DNA of 5,451 nt from Taibaiella sp. (GTDB lineage: Bacteria; Bacteroidota; Bacteroidia; Chitinophagales; Chitinophagaceae), in NCBI GenBank assembly GCA_019454705.1, contig JACFNS010000200.1, positions 1-5,451 on the forward strand, given 5' to 3'. The position numbers and the translations under genes are program-made. Every line of letters starts with the position of its first letter. The stretch's first letter is position 1. The notes under the pieces are model-generated. The model had not been told where the DNA came from and did no database searches. It saw only the letters and a program-made list of their open reading frames with translations. Shown piece by piece: positions 2,817 through 5,451 of this stretch.

Positions 2817-5451
2817 CTAGTTTTTAACCAGTCTGAGAAATTGCTGAGTACCCTCCACCCGGAATTGCATTATGTATATGCCTTTGGGTAGCATTGAGAT
2901 GTCGAGCACGGAAACAGGTCGGTCGATAGGTTCCACTTTAATGACATGTCCGGTCATATCGGTGAAAGTTAATGTAGCTCCCCGGTGCTTGTTCGTATTA
3001 CCGATATAAACTGTCAGCAGCTCTTCCGCAGGGTTGGGAGATACTTTGAAAAATGTTCCGATAGCTACGTCGTGCACAGAAGTAGTGGTAAATTGTTTAG
3101 TCAGCCATGACGTTGTGTCAATACCGCAGATGGTGCGCAGGTGTACAAAATACAATGTATTTGGGGCTAAGCCTCCAATATGTTTGGTACTGTCTGTTGT
3201 GAACGTTCCTAAGGATGGTGTTGCGTTGTTAGACACCTCATACTCGTACCCATCTGCATTTGCAATGATATTCCATGCCAGGGATATTGACGTATCCGTA
3301 ATGTTTTTTATCGTGTCCTGGGCGGGCATACACACGTTGGTCGTATTAAAGAGAACTTTTACCCAAACTGAGGAATCGCCATTACAGCGGGAGCGCAACC
3401 ATACCTCCTGGGAACTATTAGGTGTGAGGCCAGTTAGGGTAATGCTATCTCCGGTAGTGACGGGAAGCAAAATGGGATTAGGCGAGAGGGGCAAAATATA
3501 CTCGTAGCCTGATACTCCGCCTGTAGGTTTGAATTTAACTGTCGCCCCCGCGCTGCCTATATTTATGGCATGAGCGGAATCGGGCCGGTCGCAAAAGGAT
3601 GACAGTGATGCTGAATACATATGATATGCCCGCAGGTCAGTAGACAAAAAGAGCCTATTTGCAGCAGGTATCAATGCAAAATGACTGCGTTTGTTCGTAT
3701 GGGTGGCGAGGTTTCTGTAGCCATCCATGGATATATCGGTCCAGGAAGCGCCGTTATAACGCATGATACGTTGAGTGCTGATTCCGAACGCTACGTATGG
3801 GGTATTGCCTGAATCGAATCTGAGTTTAAGCAATCCGGTGGAATGCGCTGCAAAATTAGTATCTCCAACTGGCACCCAGTTGGCGCCATCAAATTTTTTG
3901 ACTTTCAACCTCTGGACAAACGTACCATCGCTGTAAACAACGTGTGGGATATTGCCGGTATCAATAGCTATATCCAAAGCTACGGTCGTGTTGTAGCTAA
4001 ACTGTGGAGAGCCTACAGTTACCCAGGATGACCCATTGAACTTATATACAGTTGCCCTGTACTGTTCAATTGCAGATACATATGGCGTGCCATTATTGTC
4101 AATCGCCATTGCCGTTGCGTTGAAATTGGTGAACCCTGCAGAACCAACTAATTGCCAGTTGGTGCCATCGAATTTCTTAACAACCGGCCTGTAGCTGGAT
4201 AGTTGTCCTAAATAGCATATCCAAATACTATCACGGCTGTCAATCAGAAAGGTCGTTATGTTTGCTATGGAAGCATCCACATAGGTACCTACCTGCACCC
4301 AACTCGTTCCGTTATATTTTTTTACAAACAGTGTGTCGTGAATGATATAAGATACATGGGGCTCGCCAGCTGTATTAACAGCAATTTTTGTCACATAGGC
4401 CGGTGTATCGGTTATTAATAAAGGGCCGACATGCACCCAATTGCTGCCATCGTATTTTTTAACAGATACCTGGTTCTTTTTATATTTGTCAACATAAGTG
4501 ATATATGGTGTTCCGTTGTTATCGCTTGACATGTCATAAAAATCAGACCATACATCTGTAATGCCCTTATCTCCGATAAACGAGCCTGTATTGTTTTTGT
4601 ATTTCCTGACCGCAAGAAAGTTTGAAGATCCTGTAAGAGCAGTTTCTTTTCGCAATGTATAAATTCCACCTGCCGAGTCTGCGGCAATACCCATGTGTGC
4701 ACTTTCTAATAGAAAAGGCAGGTAAGGGTTCACATCTACCCAGTCAGTTACGTTGAATTTTTTTATCGAATTAAAGTTGACATTGTCGCGGTAGGAAAGA
4801 TAAGGGGTGTTTGCAGCATCAAAGGTAAGTAGCGGAAACGTGGCGGGACTCCCTGTACTTACAACCCCTTGGGGTGAGCCCACGGTCACCCAGTTTGTAC
4901 CGTTAAACCGGTACACATACACTTTCAGGCTTGCTGAATAATCGTAGCAGGCAGCATAGGGCACATTGTTCCTGTCCAGCTTTATTTCAACCGTACCTGC
5001 CCTAACGCTAAAACCTGGTATGCCTACAGTGTCCCATTGAGTGCCGTTGAACCGGAGTACCGTAGCCCGGTAGCTTTGATTTTCATCGCTGTATATAACA
5101 TATGGAACTCCTGTGGTGCTAAGGTCTATGTCCATTTCCGTGCCCGTAGATACATCTTTGATAATGCTGCCCACCTGCACCCAATTACTTCCGTCAAATT
5201 TTTTTATATAACAAAATTTGTTTGAAACCAGGCCACGGGACGCAACATACGGCGTTGAGGTTGCAGAATCTATAGCCAAACTGATAGAAGAGATAGCGGT
5301 AAAGCCGTTGAATTTTGTTCCGCCAATAGTATCCCAACCCACGCCATTAAATTTCAGTACATAACCGTCGTTCAGCGGATTGAAAAAAGCAACATAGGGA
5401 GTGTCCGTTCCATCCACTTGTATCTTTACCCTATACACATCAGTAGACGTA
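2817..5451 (-). CDS. T9SS-secreted surface protein with tandem W-x-x-V-G repeats and FN3-like domains (5' end outside the window)
   Basis: The 3' part of a large gene. The frame stays open to the right edge, and its first codons already lie inside a repeat, so the GTG at 5438 is not the real start. Residue numbers count from that GTG (873 to the stop). Residues 1-570 contain twelve repeats of 44-51 residues. Each has a D-x-x-x-TPYV strand and a K-F/Y-D/N-G-x-x-W-x-x-V-G end; the Trp residues are at 35, 86, 135, 183, 233, 334, 380, 428, 472, 521 and 566. The sixth repeat (near 283) has lost the Trp. Beta-propeller blades are likely. Two fibronectin type III-like domains follow (about 614-700 and 702-787). 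Residues 795-873 match the T9SS type A sorting domain: SPNPAEE, DMTG, LPKGIYI and a terminal RLVKN. The protein is probably exported across the outer membrane and anchored or released; its ligand is unknown. Confidence 0.9.
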   Translation of the reverse strand, partial: TSTDVYRVKIQVDGTDTPYVAFFNPLNDGYVLKFNGVGWDTIGGTKFNGFTAISSISLAIDSATSTPYVASRGLVSNKFCYIKKFDGSNWVQVGSIIKDVSTGTEMDIDLSTTGVPYVIYSDENQSYRATVLRFNGTQWDTVGIPGFSVRAGTVEIKLDRNNVPYAACYDYSASLKVYVYRFNGTNWVTVGSPQGVVSTGSPATFPLLTFDAANTPYLSYRDNVNFNSIKKFNVTDWVDVNPYLPFLLESAHMGIAADSAGGIYTLRKETALTGSSNFLAVRKYKNNTGSFIGDKGITDVWSDFYDMSSDNNGTPYITYVDKYKKNQVSVKKYDGSNWVHVGPLLITDTPAYVTKIAVNTAGEPHVSYIIHDTLFVKKYNGTSWVQVGTYVDASIANITTFLIDSRDSIWICYLGQLSSYRPVVKKFDGTNWQLVGSAGFTNFNATAMAIDNNGTPYVSAIEQYRATVYKFNGSSWVTVGSPQFSYNTTVALDIAIDTGNIPHVVYSDGTFVQRLKVKKFDGANWVPVGDTNFAAHSTGLLKLRFDSGNTPYVAFGISTQRIMRYNGASWTDISMDGYRNLATHTNKRSHFALIPAANRLFLSTDLRAYHMYSASLSSFCDRPDSAHAINIGSAGATVKFKPTGGVSGYEYILPLSPNPILLPVTTGDSITLTGLTPNSSQEVWLRSRCNGDSSVWVKVLFNTTNVCMPAQDTIKNITDTSISLAWNIIANADGYEYEVSNNATPSLGTFTTDSTKHIGGLAPNTLYFVHLRTICGIDTTSWLTKQFTTTSVHDVAIGTFFKVSPNPAEELLTVYIGNTNKHRGATLTFTDMTGHVIKVEPIDRPVSVLDISMLPKGIYIMQFRVEGTQQFLRLVKN

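Noticed and set aside
3034..3507. Plus-strand reading frames opposite the T9SS cargo gene (also 3621-4031 and 5037-5225) and the minus-strand frame at 4415-4702
   Set aside because: They are shadows of the repeat-rich coding strand, with no plausible protein features.
1..5451. CRISPR array, tRNA, rRNA, transposase or plasmid origin
   Set aside because: No regularly spaced direct repeats, no cloverleaf and no transposase motifs were found on either strand. The repeats present are short palindromes and one two-copy module.

Overview
The window looks like chromosomal DNA of a member of the Bacteroidota, most likely a Chitinophagaceae- or Sphingobacteriia-like gliding or soil bacterium. The evidence is a large surface protein ending in a recognisable type IX secretion (T9SS) C-terminal sorting domain, a small lipoprotein of the Cys-X-Cys type common in this phylum, starts that mostly lack a Shine-Dalgarno sequence, and AT-rich spacers full of short palindromes. 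No tRNA, rRNA, CRISPR array, transposase or complete insertion sequence is visible.

Layout. Bases 1-313 hold no gene. They contain a nested hairpin (6-52), the first copy of a repeated non-coding module (55-214) and two tight palindromes (200-244). A small lipoprotein gene follows (326-559), then a secreted protein of unknown function, here called X (686-1246). Two palindromes (1275-1332) separate X from a cytoplasmic protein of unknown function, here called Y (1377-1940). Bases 1941-2322 hold no gene, only dispersed-repeat-like sequence and the second copy of the module (2099-2315). That copy runs directly into X' (2323-2652), which matches the last 110 residues of X but has no N-terminus. 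A perfect 11-bp palindrome (2688-2713) follows. The right half of the window (2817-5451, minus strand) is the 3' part of a T9SS cargo gene with twelve W-x-x-V-G repeats, two fibronectin type III-like domains and the sorting domain. Its 5' end lies outside the window.

How it fits together. The left half reads as a duplicated locus. Module, X and a downstream palindrome occur in both copies, in the same order. The second copy lacks about 700 bp, corresponding to the lipoprotein gene and the 5' part of X, and the junction lies at a palindrome. X and X' share about 63 percent of residues by hand alignment. In the best conserved 3' end many synonymous codons differ while the amino acids are kept, so the C-terminal domain has been under selection. 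The lipoprotein, X and Y share one strand but are separated by 126-130 bp spacers, so an operon is not certain. No biochemical function can be assigned to X or Y from sequence alone. The window gives no clear sign of a defence or toxin system.
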